Positions 25,710 to 34,049 of a stretch of DNA of 55,169 nt are shown in pieces. The first letter of the stretch is position 1. Each line of letters starts with the position of its first letter. Made by a program: the position numbers and the translations under genes. The notes under the pieces were generated by a model. That model searched no databases, had not been told where the DNA came from, and worked only from the letters and a program-made list of their open reading frames with translations. The DNA comes from Geodermatophilus chilensis (GTDB taxonomy: Bacteria; Actinomycetota; Actinomycetes; Mycobacteriales; Geodermatophilaceae), in NCBI RefSeq assembly GCF_002802985.1, contig NZ_NVPT01000012.1, positions 1 to 55,169 on the forward strand, read 5' to 3'.

Positions 25710-25837
25710 CGCCAGGCGCGCGAGCGGCCGGGCGGCGGGCGGCAGGGGCGTCCTGGCCGGGCGTCAACGGAACGGCACGGCGCGGACGGTAGCGCGGGTC
25801 ACCCGCGCCCGCAGCCGGGTTCCGGACGCCGCTGGGC

Positions 25838-25843
25838 TAGGCT
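25838..25843 (+). promoter_or_regulatory. -10 element (TAGGCT) of the Mn riboswitch transcript
   Basis: TAGGCT lies about 10 bases before the 5' side of the riboswitch and nearly 190 bases before the coding start, consistent with a promoter for a long structured leader. Confidence 0.4.
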
Positions 25844-25847
25844 CTCC

Positions 25848-25956
25848 GGCCGAGAAGGGGAGTAGCCCCCCGTCCGCTGGTCGACACGCTGGCGCCTCCG
25901 GGTGCCCGGTCAGCGGGCCCACGCTCGGCCGTGGGTGGGCGAGACCTTCGACCGCA
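25848..25956 (+). ncRNA. yybP-ykoY family manganese riboswitch
   Basis: The leader of the downstream exporter gene carries the two signature segments of this class: GAAGGGGAGTAGCCCC (25853-25868, containing the conserved GGGGAGTAGC) and GGGCGAGACCTTCGACCG (25937-25954). Between them are GC-rich pairing stretches such as GGGTGCCCGGTCAGCGGGCCC. The class binds Mn2+ and usually switches on MntP, P-type ATPases or TMEM165/GDT1 proteins, and a GDT1 protein follows here. A CCGGCAGCTGCCGG palindrome (25967-25980) downstream may be part of the expression platform. Boundaries are approximate. Confidence 0.8.
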
Positions 25957-26031
25957 GTCGCCCTCGCCGGCAGCTGCCGGTCGGAGGCTGCCCGCATCCG
26001 TCCGGCAGTGCCCAGACGGAAGTGAGAACCC

Positions 26032-26631
26032 GTGTCCCTGACGGTCGTGCTGACCGCCTTCGTGCTCGTCCTGCCGGTGGAGCTCCCGGACAAGACGCTG
26101 TTCGCCAGCCTGGTCCTGGCCACCCGCTTCCCGCCGCTGCCGGTGTTCGTCGGCGTCGGGACGGCGTTCGGGCTGCAGGTCGCGATCGCGGTCACCGCCG
26201 GCAGCCTCCTCTCGTTGCTGCCCGAGGCGCTGGTCAGCGGGGTGGTCGCGGTCCTGTTCGTGGTCGGCGCGGTCCTGCTGTGGCGCAGCGCGACGGAGGG
26301 CCCGGAGGACGCCGCGGACGTGGCGGCCGGCCGGGAGGGGACGTCGTTCCTGCGGGTCGCCACCATCTCATTCGGCGTCCTGTTCGCCGCCGAGTGGGGC
26401 GACCTGTCCCAGCTGGCCACCGCGGGGCTGGCCGCGCGCCTGGACGACCCGGTGTCGGTCTTCGCCGGCGCCTGGGCCGCGCTGCTCACCGTCTCGGGGC
26501 TGGCCGTCTTCCTCGGCACGAAGCTGGCCGACCGGCTCCCGGTGGCGCTGATCCGCCGGGTGGCCGCGGTGCTCTTCCTCGTCTTCGCCGTCGTCGCCGC
26601 GGTCGAGACGGTGCGCACACTCGCCGGCTGA
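26032..26631 (+). CDS. TMEM165/GDT1 family (UPF0016) Mn2+ exporter
   Basis: A 199-residue inner-membrane protein with six hydrophobic segments in two similar halves. The family motif E-x-G-D-(K/R)-(T/S) appears as ELPDKT (17-22, with Pro for Gly) and EWGDLS (121-126). Family members move Mn2+ or Ca2+ out of the cytosol in exchange for protons. The preceding Mn2+ riboswitch supports manganese detoxification as its role. GTG at 26032 is preceded by GGAAG at 26018-26022. The Pro in the first motif and Leu in the second are mild departures from consensus. Confidence 0.9.
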   Translation: MSLTVVLTAFVLVLPVELPDKTLFASLVLATRFPPLPVFVGVGTAFGLQVAIAVTAGSLLSLLPEALVSGVVAVLFVVGAVLLWRSATEGPEDAADVAAGREGTSFLRVATISFGVLFAAEWGDLSQLATAGLAARLDDPVSVFAGAWAALLTVSGLAVFLGTKLADRLPVALIRRVAAVLFLVFAVVAAVETVRTLAG

Positions 26632-26698
26632 CCGTCATGACCCTTACGGGTCGGCATCGACCGGGAGTCCTCAACGACGGCGCCGGTGCTGCCGTCGG

Positions 26699-26730
26699 TG
26701 TCCCTGGTGGCCGTGCGGCCGCCAGGGACA
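26699..26730. promoter_or_regulatory. Strong hairpin just before the GAF-PAS-GGDEF gene
   Basis: The arm TGTCCCTGGTGGCC (26699-26712) and its partner 26717-26730 pair with a single G-T wobble, with a GTGC loop. It could terminate the Mn exporter transcript or, lying 21 bases before the next start, shape translation of the cyclase. No U-run follows. Confidence 0.5.
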
Positions 26731-26751
26731 CCGAGAAGCGAGGCCCCATCC

Positions 26752-28404
26752 GTGACCGCAGCCGCCCCGATCGACGACCACCTGGCCGGACGTCGCCGTG
26801 CCGCGCAGCTGATGCCCGCGCTGGAGCTCATCACGCAGGTGCCCGGCGAGGAGCTCGACGCCGTCGTGCGGGTCGCCGCCACCGTCACGGGGCTGGCGTA
26901 CGGGACGGTGAACCTCCTCGACGAGTCGGTCCAGTATCAGCTGTCCTGCCACGGCTTCGTCGGCGGCACGTCCCCTCGCGAGGATGCGCTGTGCGACCTG
27001 ATGCTCCGGCAGGAGCCGCGGGTGCGGACGTTCTCCGACCTCTCGGTCGAGCCCGGCCTGCAGTACAACCCGTGGGTCGACGGCCGGCGGGGCCAGGTCC
27101 GCGCCTACGCCACCGCCCCGCTGGAGCTCGACGGGACGGTCCTGGGCACCCTGTGCGTCTTCGACCCCGAGCCGCACGACCTCGCCGACGAGCAGACCGC
27201 GCGGCTGGGCGACCTGGCCACGGTGGTCGTCGGCATCTTCCGCCGGCGCCAGCAGGCCCAGCGGCTGGCCACGCTGGCCACCGAGAGCGAGACGGCCCGC
27301 GCCGAGACCGAGGCCGCGCACACGGAGCTGGCCCGCCGCGCCGCGTTCACCCGGGCGCTCCTGGAGGCCTTCCCGGTGGGTGTGGTCGCCACCGACGCCG
27401 AGGGCCGGGTGACCACCTTCAACCGGCTGGGCCGGGAGTGGCACGGCGTGGCCGACCGGGACCTTCCGGCCGACCTGCGGGTCGGGGACCTGCCCGCCCT
27501 GTTCGGCCTCGTCGACGCCGAGGGCGTGCCGGTCCCCGCCGACGAGCTGGCCCTGGACCGGGCGCTGACCCAGGGGGCTGCGTGCCACGGCGAGCTCACC
27601 ATCGCCCACCCCGGCCGGCCGGCCCGGGTCGTCACCTCCTCGAGCACACCCGTCCACGACGAGGAGGGCCGGCTGCTCGGCGCCGTCGTCGCGCTCTCCG
27701 ACGTGACCGCCCAGCGGGAGCTGGAGGCGGCGTTGCGGGCCGCGGCCCTGCACGACCCGCTGACCGGGCTGCCCAACCGCACCCTGCTGGTCGACCGGCT
27801 GGAGCTGGCCCTGCGCAACGGGCAGCGCGAGCCGGTGTCGATGGCGGTGCTCTACTGCGACCTCGACGGCTTCAAGCTCGTCAACGACGTCGCCGGGCAC
27901 GCGGTCGGCGACGAGGTGCTCGTCGAGGCCGCCCGCCGCCTGCGCGCCGTCGTGCGCCCCGCCGACACCGTGGCGCGGATCGGGGGCGACGAGTTCGTCC
28001 TCCTGTGCCCCGGGCTCGGCACTGCGGACGTCGCCGACCGGGTCGCCGCCCGCATCACCGAGGCCTTCGGCACGCCCCTGGCCTCCGACGGCGACGCCGA
28101 GTACCGGATCGGGGTGAGCATCGGGATCACGCTGTGCACCGAGGTGGACACCCCGGAGACCGCGCTGGCCGCCGCGGACGCCCGGATGTACGAGGCCAAG
28201 GCCTCGGCGGCCCCGCAGCCGCGGCCGGCTCGCCGCCGTCCCCCAGCGCTGACGGGCGGCGCCCTGCGCCGTCGACGGAACGGGACCGAGGCCACTGCAC
28301 GCCCGTGGCGGGGGCACCTGGCCTGGCCCTCCACGGAGAGGCACCGAGGAGGTCACCGTGCCCGTCATCCCCGACCTGCCCTGGACCGCCGAGCACGTCG
28401 GTGA
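26752..28404 (+). CDS. GAF-PAS-GGDEF diguanylate cyclase
   Basis: Read from GTG 26752, about 550 residues. The GAF domain (about 15-165) includes GLAYGTVNLLDESVQYQLSCHGFVGGTSPREDALCDLML and APLELDGTVLGTLCVFD. The PAS domain (about 190-310) has LLEAFPVGVVATDAEGRVTTFNRLGREWHGV. The GGDEF domain (about 325-490) has LHDPLTGLPNRTLLVDRLE, YCDLDGFKLVNDVAGHAVGDEVLVEAARRL, the I-site RPAD and an intact RIGGDEF. It should synthesise cyclic di-GMP in response to a small ligand or redox cue. The basic Arg-rich tail after residue 490 overlaps the next gene by 47 bases and may not be structured. Confidence 0.88.
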   Translation: MTAAAPIDDHLAGRRRAAQLMPALELITQVPGEELDAVVRVAATVTGLAYGTVNLLDESVQYQLSCHGFVGGTSPREDALCDLMLRQEPRVRTFSDLSVEPGLQYNPWVDGRRGQVRAYATAPLELDGTVLGTLCVFDPEPHDLADEQTARLGDLATVVVGIFRRRQQAQRLATLATESETARAETEAAHTELARRAAFTRALLEAFPVGVVATDAEGRVTTFNRLGREWHGVADRDLPADLRVGDLPALFGLVDAEGVPVPADELALDRALTQGAACHGELTIAHPGRPARVVTSSSTPVHDEEGRLLGAVVALSDVTAQRELEAALRAAALHDPLTGLPNRTLLVDRLELALRNGQREPVSMAVLYCDLDGFKLVNDVAGHAVGDEVLVEAARRLRAVVRPADTVARIGGDEFVLLCPGLGTADVADRVAARITEAFGTPLASDGDAEYRIGVSIGITLCTEVDTPETALAAADARMYEAKASAAPQPRPARRRPPALTGGALRRRRNGTEATARPWRGHLAWPSTERHRGGHRARHPRPALDRRARR

Positions 28405-28735
28405 GGGGCCGGGCGTCGTCATGGTCACCCACCTGCACCTGCGTCGGCTCCGCGACGTCCCGGCGTTCCTCCGCGACTCGCTGGCCATCCGCGCCCAGGC
28501 GGCGGCCGCCCCCGGCGCGCGCTCGCTGTACCTGCGGGCCCAGCCCCTGGCCCGGCACTTCACCACCGTGTCCCGGTGGGACGACCAGGCCGCCGTCGTC
28601 GCGTTCGTCCGCACCGACCCGCACCGCGCGGCGATGCGGCGCCGGGGCCCCGAGATGCGGGAGTTCAGCAACCGGTCGCACCCCGGGACCGGCACCGTAC
28701 CCACGGTGCAGACGGCTGCTGCGCTGTCTGCGTGA
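28358..28735 (+). CDS. Small dimeric alpha/beta-barrel-like protein (DUF3291/monooxygenase-like)
   Basis: A 125-residue protein: VVMVTHLHLRRLRDVPAFLRDSLAIRAQAAAAPGARSLYLRAQPLARHFTTVSRWDDQAAVVAFVRTDPHRAAMRRRGPEM. The strand-helix pattern and the SRWDD-AAVVAFVRTDPHRAAM block resemble antibiotic-biosynthesis monooxygenase/DUF3291 folds. Catalytic function is not assignable. GTG at 28358 follows GAGGAGG at about 28345-28351, a strong ribosome site. The start lies inside the end of the cyclase gene, so the two may be translationally linked. Confidence 0.6.
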   Translation: MPVIPDLPWTAEHVGEGPGVVMVTHLHLRRLRDVPAFLRDSLAIRAQAAAAPGARSLYLRAQPLARHFTTVSRWDDQAAVVAFVRTDPHRAAMRRRGPEMREFSNRSHPGTGTVPTVQTAAALSA

Positions 28736-28777
28736 CCCGCTCCGCCCCGGGCCGTCCCGGTGGCAGCATGGCCCCCG

Positions 28778-29740
28778 ATGGATGCGGCCGTGCAGGTGAC
28801 CGACCTCGTCAAGCGCTACCCCGGCCGGCCGGTCAACGCCGTCGACGGGATCTCCTTCACGGTGCAGCGTGGTGAGGTCTTCGGCCTGCTCGGCCCCAAC
28901 GGCGCCGGCAAGACGACGACGATCGGCGTGCTGACCACGCGGGTGCTGCCCACCTCGGGCACCGCCAGCGTCGCCGGGGTGGACGTCGCCACCGACCCGG
29001 TCACCGCGCGCAGCCGGCTGTCGGTGGTGCCGCAGCGGTCCAACCTCGACCGTGCGCTGACCGCCCGGCAGAACCTGGTCTTCCACGCCGCGTACCACGG
29101 CGTCGGCCGGGCCGAGCGCAACCGCCGGGCCGACGCGCTGCTCGAGCAGCTGGGCCTGGGTAACCGCGGCGGCGACAAGGTCGACGACTACTCCGGCGGG
29201 ATGGCGCAGCGGCTGCTCATCGCCCGCGCGCTCATGCACGCCCCGCAGGTGGTCTTCCTCGACGAGCCCAGCACCGGGCTGGACCCGCAGGCCCGGCTGT
29301 TCGTCTGGGACCGGGTGCGGGAGCTGCGCGAGGGCGGCATCACCGTCGTGATCACCACGCACGACATGGACGAGGCGGCCGCGCTGTCCGACCGGGTCGG
29401 GATCATGGACCACGGCCGGCTGCTCGCCCTGGACACTCCCGCGGCGCTCACCCGCTCGCTGCCGGGCAGCGCCACGCTCGACATCGACGTGGAGCGCGCG
29501 CCCGAGGACACCGACGACGCGGTGCTCGCGGCCCTCGCCCCGCTGGCCGAGCGCGTGGAGCAGGTCGCCGACGCCTCGGGGCTGCGTGCCCGCCTCTACC
29601 TCTCCGGCGACGCCGCGGCGCTGGTCGGCCCGGTGTCGGAGGCGCTCGGCGCGCGGCGCGCGCGGCTGACCGGCGTGCGCATCGGCGAGCCCAGCCTCGA
29701 GGACGTCTTCCTCGAACTCACCGGACGGGAGCTGCGATGA
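28778..29740 (+). CDS. ABC transporter ATP-binding protein (DrrA-like)
   Basis: A 320-residue protein with Walker A GPNGAGKTT (39-47), Q-loop region VPQRSNLDRALTARQNL, signature YSGGMAQRL, Walker B VVFLDEPSTGLDP and H-loop TTHDMDEA. The C-terminal ~90-residue extension after residue 230 is typical of DrrA/NodI-type exporters. ATG 28778 is preferred over GTG 28760. The permease gene starts with a 4-base overlap (ATGA). Together they form a two-gene exporter of the ABC-2 class, for lipids, polyketides or drugs; the substrate is unknown. Confidence 0.93.
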   Translation: MDAAVQVTDLVKRYPGRPVNAVDGISFTVQRGEVFGLLGPNGAGKTTTIGVLTTRVLPTSGTASVAGVDVATDPVTARSRLSVVPQRSNLDRALTARQNLVFHAAYHGVGRAERNRRADALLEQLGLGNRGGDKVDDYSGGMAQRLLIARALMHAPQVVFLDEPSTGLDPQARLFVWDRVRELREGGITVVITTHDMDEAAALSDRVGIMDHGRLLALDTPAALTRSLPGSATLDIDVERAPEDTDDAVLAALAPLAERVEQVADASGLRARLYLSGDAAALVGPVSEALGARRARLTGVRIGEPSLEDVFLELTGRELR

Positions 29741-30570
29741 GCACGGACACCGCCGTACCGGGCCTGGCCGCCGGGGTCGGCCGCCCCGCCCCGGGCCGGC
29801 CGGACGTCGGCCGGGCGTTCCGCGCGCTGCTGTGGCGCGACGTCTTCGTCACCGGCCGCGAACTGGTGCCCTTCCTGCTGCAGGTCGTGCTGCAGCCGGT
29901 CTTCCTGCTGTTCGTCTTCGGCAAGGTGCTCGTCGAGCTCGGCTTCGCCACCGCCCAGTACTCCGACGTGCTGCTGCCCGGCGTCATCGCGCTGACGGCC
30001 TTCCTGACCGCGCTGCAGAACACCGCCTTCCCGCTGGTCATCGACTTCTCCTTCACCAAGGAGATCGAGGACCGGCTGCTCGCGCCGCTGCCCACCGCGC
30101 TGGTCGCGGTCGAGAAGGTGGTGTTCTCCCTGCTGCGGGCGCTGGTCGCCGCCGCGGTGATGTTCCCGATCAGCTGGTGGGTGCTCGGCTCCCTGCCGGT
30201 GCAGTGGGGCGACCTGCCGGTGCTGACCGCGTTCCTCGTGCTCGGCTCGCTGGTCGGCGCGGTGATGGGCATGACGCTCGGGACGTTCGTCAAGCCCAAC
30301 CGGATCAACGTCGTCTTCGCCGTCGTCCTGACCCCGCTGCTGTTCACCGGCTCCACCCAGTTCCCGTGGCAGTCGCTGGACACGCTGCGCTGGTTCCAGG
30401 TGGTCTGCGCGCTCAACCCGCTGACCTATGTCAGCGAGGCGCTGCGGGCGGAGATGGCGCCCGACGTGCCGCACCTGCCGCTGGGGCTGTGCGCGCTCGC
30501 GCTCACCGGCTTCCTCGTCGTCTTCGGCGTGACCAGCCTGGTCGGCTTCCGCCGCCGCGCCCTCGACTGA
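29737..30570 (+). CDS. ABC-2 type transporter permease (DrrB-like)
   Basis: A 277-residue protein with six predicted membrane helices, for example LVPFLLQVVLQPVFLLFVFGKVLVELGF, VLLPGVIALTAFLTALQNTAFPLVIDFSFTKEIEDRLLAPLP and FAVVLTPLLFTGSTQFPW. The EIEDRLLAPLPT loop and the STQFPW segment are typical of ABC-2/DrrB/NodJ permeases. It partners with the ATPase encoded just upstream, with overlapping stop and start codons. Confidence 0.92.
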   Translation: MSTDTAVPGLAAGVGRPAPGRPDVGRAFRALLWRDVFVTGRELVPFLLQVVLQPVFLLFVFGKVLVELGFATAQYSDVLLPGVIALTAFLTALQNTAFPLVIDFSFTKEIEDRLLAPLPTALVAVEKVVFSLLRALVAAAVMFPISWWVLGSLPVQWGDLPVLTAFLVLGSLVGAVMGMTLGTFVKPNRINVVFAVVLTPLLFTGSTQFPWQSLDTLRWFQVVCALNPLTYVSEALRAEMAPDVPHLPLGLCALALTGFLVVFGVTSLVGFRRRALD

Positions 30571-30634
30571 AGAAGGACTCCCGCCGTAGGCCGCAGGACC
30601 CGGTGAGCGCCACACTGCCGGGTGTTCTCATGCA

Positions 30635-30658
30635 CTGCGGGCGCTACAGGACCCGCAG
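30635..30658. terminator. Possible terminator hairpin between convergent genes
   Basis: CTGCGGG and CCCGCAG arms separated by 10 bases lie between the ABC permease stop (30570) and the end of the opposing dehalogenase gene (30693). The stem is short, so the call is tentative. Confidence 0.35.
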
Positions 30659-30692
30659 AGCACGAGGAAGACCGGCAATGCCAGGCGACCAG

Positions 30693-31598
30693 CTACCGCA
30701 GCGTGGGGATCCACTCGGCCAGCGCGCGGCCGATCTCGTGCGGGGAGTCCTCCGGCACGAAGTGCGCGCCGGGCACGGTCACCTCGGTCAGCGCCCTCCA
30801 CTTGCGCACGAACGCCCGCGGCCGGCCGACCAGGATGGAGCCGGGGTCGGCGTTGAGGAACAGCTTGGGGACGTCGCTGGTGCGCAGCCACTGCCCGTAG
30901 CGGGCGACGACGTCGCGGACCTTGGGCGGCACGTTCTCGATCGGCAGCTGCCGCGGCCACTCCAGCGTCGGCCAGCGGTCCGCGGGGTCGGCGAAGGGCT
31001 CGCGGTAGCGGGCGTGCGCCTCCGGGCTCAGGCCGCGGGCCACCGAGGCCGGCAGGATGCGCTCGACGAACACGTTCTTCTCCAGCACGGCGGCCTCGCC
31101 GTCCGGGCCGCGCATCGTCTGGAAGATGTTCCGCGCGTCGGCCGGCCAGTCGGCCCAGTTCAGCGGGACGACGAGCGCCTCGGTGAACGCCAGGCCGCGG
31201 ACCGCGCCGGGGTGCCGGTGCGCCCAGTCGAAGCCGAGCGCCGAGCCCCAGTCGTGCAGCACGAAGGTGACCCGCTCGGTGGCGCCGACCTCCTCGAGGA
31301 ACCGCCCGAGGAAGCCCGCGTGCGCGGAGAACGAGTAGGTGCCGCGCCCGGGGTCGGGCAGCTTGTCGGACTGCCCCATGCCGATCAGGTCCGGCGCCAA
31401 GCAGCGACCCAGGTGCTGCACGTGCGGGATGACGTTGCGCCACAGGTAGGACGACGTCGGGTTGCCGTGCAGGAAGACGATCGGGTCGCCCTCCCCCGCC
31501 TCGACGTAGGCCATCTGCAGGTTGCCGTCGGCCCGTCGGTCGACGCGCACGCGCTGGCGGGGGAACGGGTCCTCGGGCGAGACGTCGTCGGCTGCCAT
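30693..31598 (-). CDS. dhaA: Haloalkane dehalogenase, HLD-II (DhaA/LinB) type
   Basis: A 301-residue alpha/beta hydrolase. The HLD-II catalytic set is complete by position: Asp116 in HDWGSALGFDWA (nucleophile), Glu140 in FTEALVVPLNW (acid) and His279 in PGAHFVPEDSP (base); Asn46 in HGNPTSSYLWRN and Trp117 are the halide-binding pair. It cleaves carbon-halogen bonds of haloalkanes with water, giving alcohol plus halide, in the cytosol. Length equals the family norm (about 295-300). A GAAGAT box 7 bases before ATG 31598 suggests a leaderless transcript. The natural substrate is unknown. A DinB-family gene lies just upstream on the same strand and overlaps its promoter. Confidence 0.93.
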   Translation of the reverse strand: MAADDVSPEDPFPRQRVRVDRRADGNLQMAYVEAGEGDPIVFLHGNPTSSYLWRNVIPHVQHLGRCLAPDLIGMGQSDKLPDPGRGTYSFSAHAGFLGRFLEEVGATERVTFVLHDWGSALGFDWAHRHPGAVRGLAFTEALVVPLNWADWPADARNIFQTMRGPDGEAAVLEKNVFVERILPASVARGLSPEAHARYREPFADPADRWPTLEWPRQLPIENVPPKVRDVVARYGQWLRTSDVPKLFLNADPGSILVGRPRAFVRKWRALTEVTVPGAHFVPEDSPHEIGRALAEWIPTLR

Positions 31599-31609
31599 GC
31601 CTGCGATCT

Positions 31610-32218
31610 TCACCCATCCCCCGGCGCGGCACCGCTCGGGGTGGTGAGACCGGCCGCCTGCCGTGCGGCGGCCTCGATGCGCGCCCGGAACGCCGCCCAC
31701 TCGTCGGCGCTGCGCTCGGGCAGGTTGCTGTTCGCCGGGCTCATGCCGGCCGACCCGTCGATGAGCTCGCGCACGACGTCGGCGTGCCCGGCGTGCCGGG
31801 CGACCTCCACGCCGAGGTGCACGAGGACCGTGTGCAGCGTCGGGTGCCGGCGCTCCTCCCGCCACCAGGGCACCTCGCCGACGGCGTCCAGCGGCAGCGC
31901 CCCGACCGTCGCGTCGGCGTGCGCGGCCGAGAACCGGTACAGCTCGACGACGTCGTCCCGGGACTCCTCCGCCGGCACCCACGTGTCGGCGTCCTCCTCG
32001 CCGCCGTCCCAGGGGTACCGGCGGCCGGAGGGCCGGCCGAACACGTCGCCGAGGTAGCCCAGCTGCACGTGGGCGACATGCTTGACCAGGCCGAGCAGGT
32101 TGGTGCCGGTCGGCGTCACCGGCCGCCGGACGTCGTACTCCCCCAGGCCGTCGAGCTTGGCCAGCAGGTCGGTCCGGCGCTCGCGGAGGTACCCCAGCAG
32201 GGCGCTCTTCTCGTCCAT
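31610..32218 (-). CDS. DinB-family (DUF664) protein
   Basis: A 202-residue four-helix DinB-like protein: LLGYLRERRTDLLAKLDGLGEYDVRRPVTPTGTNLLGLVKHVAHVQLGYLGDVFG, and TLHTVLVHLGVEVARHAGHADVVRELIDGS. Histidines in KHVAHVQ and VEVARHAGHADV match the metal-binding positions of DinB/MST-like proteins, which include mycothiol- or bacillithiol-dependent enzymes. Actinobacteria use mycothiol, so a thiol-transferase role is possible but unproven. Confidence 0.85.
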   Translation of the reverse strand: MDEKSALLGYLRERRTDLLAKLDGLGEYDVRRPVTPTGTNLLGLVKHVAHVQLGYLGDVFGRPSGRRYPWDGGEEDADTWVPAEESRDDVVELYRFSAAHADATVGALPLDAVGEVPWWREERRHPTLHTVLVHLGVEVARHAGHADVVRELIDGSAGMSPANSNLPERSADEWAAFRARIEAAARQAAGLTTPSGAAPGDG

Positions 32219-32263
32219 GCGGACACCCTGCCGGAGACCACCGACGGGCCGGGCCGGGCCGGG

Positions 32264-33241
32264 TCAGGGCCGGGCGACGAGCCCCTCGGACAGCAGCCAG
32301 TTCAGGGCCACGTCGGCGGGGTCCTCACCGTCGACGTCGACCCGGGCGTTGAGCTGCTGGAGCACGTCGTCGGTGAGCAGCGGGGTGATCTGGGCGAACA
32401 CGTCGGCGATCCCCGGGTGCTGCTCGAGGGTCTCGGTCAGCACCACCGGGGCGACGTTGTAGGCCGGGAAGAAGGCGCGGTCGTCCGCGAGCACGGTGAG
32501 GTCCAGCGCCGGGATGCGCCCGTCGGTCGTGAACACCTCGCCGAAGTTGCAGAGCCCGTTGTCGGTGGCGGTGTAGACCGCGCCGGTGTCCAGGATGCTC
32601 ACGTTCTCGCGCGGCACGCCCTGCGGGTCACCGAGCGGGATGCCGTAGGCCTCGAGCATCGGCTCGAACCCGTCGCTGCGCGTGGCGAACTCGGACTCGA
32701 CGCAGAAGGTCCGCTCCTCCACCGGCAGCGCGGCGATGTCGGAGAGGGAGTCGATGCCGCCCAGCTCCGGCACCGCCTCGCTGCGGACGGCGAAGGCGTA
32801 GGTGTTGTTCGCCGGCGCGGGCGGCAGCCAGGTCAGGCCGTTGGCGAGGTCGGCGTCCCGCACCGCCTCGTACTGCTCCTGCCGGTCGGGGATCCCCTCC
32901 GGCATCCCGAGGTAGTTCAGCCAGCCGGTCCCGGTGTACTCCCACTGCACCTCGACCTCGCCGTCGAGCATCGCGGCCCGCGCCGGCGCCGCCCCGGGGA
33001 TGCCGCTGCGGTCGGTGACCTCGAACCCGGCGGTCTGCAGGGCGATCACCGCGATCTTGCCGAGGATCAGCGCCTCGGTGAAGTTCTTGGTGCCCACCAC
33101 GACCTCGGCGCCGTCGGCGTCGGGCAGCGGCGCGATCTGCCCGGGCGCGGCCTGCGGCGTGAAGGTGTTGGCGCTCTCCAGGCCGCAGCCGCTCAGGGCG
33201 AGGGAGGCCACCAGGGCGACGGCGGGGAGTCGCAGTCTCAT
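32264..33241 (-). CDS. Glycine betaine/choline ABC transporter substrate-binding lipoprotein (OpuCC/ProX-like)
   Basis: A 325-residue lipoprotein: signal LRLPAVALVASLALSGCG with a lipobox Cys, then the OpuAC domain starting EVVVGTKNFTEALILGKIAVIAL, with VQWEYTGTGWLNYLG, a region around NNTYAFAVR, and GAVYTATDNGLCNFGEVFTTDGRI. It captures quaternary-ammonium compatible solutes outside the membrane for an OpuC-type importer. The gene is last in a permease-ATPase-permease-binding-protein operon; its ATG lies 1 base after the preceding stop codon. Confidence 0.92.
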   Translation of the reverse strand: MRLRLPAVALVASLALSGCGLESANTFTPQAAPGQIAPLPDADGAEVVVGTKNFTEALILGKIAVIALQTAGFEVTDRSGIPGAAPARAAMLDGEVEVQWEYTGTGWLNYLGMPEGIPDRQEQYEAVRDADLANGLTWLPPAPANNTYAFAVRSEAVPELGGIDSLSDIAALPVEERTFCVESEFATRSDGFEPMLEAYGIPLGDPQGVPRENVSILDTGAVYTATDNGLCNFGEVFTTDGRIPALDLTVLADDRAFFPAYNVAPVVLTETLEQHPGIADVFAQITPLLTDDVLQQLNARVDVDGEDPADVALNWLLSEGLVARP

Positions 33242-33242
33242 G

Positions 33243-34049
33243 TCAGAGCCCCTTCGGTCGGGCGACGTGCTCGACGACGCGGCCCAGCCAGTCCACGGCG
33301 AGGGCCAGCAGTGCCACAAGCACCGCCCCGCTGACCAGCAGCGAGTCCAGTGACAGCGTGATGCCGGTGTTGATCAGGACGCCCAGCCCGCCACCGTCGA
33401 TGAAGGTGGCCAGGGTCGCCGTGCCCACGAGCAGCACCAACGCGGTCCGCACCCCGGCCAGGACGACCGGGACGGCGAGCGGCAGCTCCACGCGGAACAG
33501 GACGGCGGCGGCGCTCATGCCCATGCCGCGACCGGCCTCGACCAGACGGGGGTCCACGCCCTGGATGCCGACCATCGTGTTGCGCAGCACGGGCAGGGCC
33601 GCGTAGACGACCAGCGCGACCACCGTCGTCCCGAAGCCGAAGCCCAGCCAGGTGGCCAGCAGGACGAACAGGCCGATCGCCGGCGCCGCCTGGCCGGTGT
33701 TGGCGATCCCGCTGATCAGCGGGCTGAACCGGCGCAGCGGCCGCCGGGTGAGGGCGATGCCCAGCGGCACCGCGATGAGCAGCACGATCACGGCGGAGGC
33801 GACGGTCAGCAGCAGGTGCTCGCGGATGCCGGTCCACAGCGCCGTCCAGCCCAGCTGCCGGGCCTCGGTCTCGGTCAGCGTGGCGTTGGCCCGCCACAGC
33901 ACGAAGGCGAGCACGCCGACGGCGACCAGCAGCGGCTGGGTCGCCAGGGCGCGCCAGTCGCCGCGGCCGGCGCCGGCCGTCGTCTCGTCGGCCCGCCGGG
34001 TCACCGACTCCGGGGCGCCCAGCGACGAGCTCTCGGTGGCGGCCGTCAT
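33243..34049 (-). CDS. Glycine betaine/choline ABC transporter permease (OpuCB/ProW-like)
   Basis: A 268-residue inner-membrane permease with a hydrophilic ~35-residue N-terminus and about six helices. The EAA loop motif is present as GMGMSAAAVLFRVELPLAVPVVLAGVRTALVLLVGTATLATFI. Homologous to the second permease of the operon (35217-35857), as is usual in OpuC systems with two permeases. Its ATG overlaps the ATPase stop codon (ATGA). Confidence 0.92.
   Translation of the reverse strand: MTAATESSSLGAPESVTRRADETTAGAGRGDWRALATQPLLVAVGVLAFVLWRANATLTETEARQLGWTALWTGIREHLLLTVASAVIVLLIAVPLGIALTRRPLRRFSPLISGIANTGQAAPAIGLFVLLATWLGFGFGTTVVALVVYAALPVLRNTMVGIQGVDPRLVEAGRGMGMSAAAVLFRVELPLAVPVVLAGVRTALVLLVGTATLATFIDGGGLGVLINTGITLSLDSLLVSGAVLVALLALAVDWLGRVVEHVARPKGL

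Noticed and set aside
25710-25837. Longer N-terminus for the MFS transporter starting from TTG at 25767
   Set aside because: That codon is in another frame, and the transporter frame has a stop at about 25763, so the start must be at or just before 25709.
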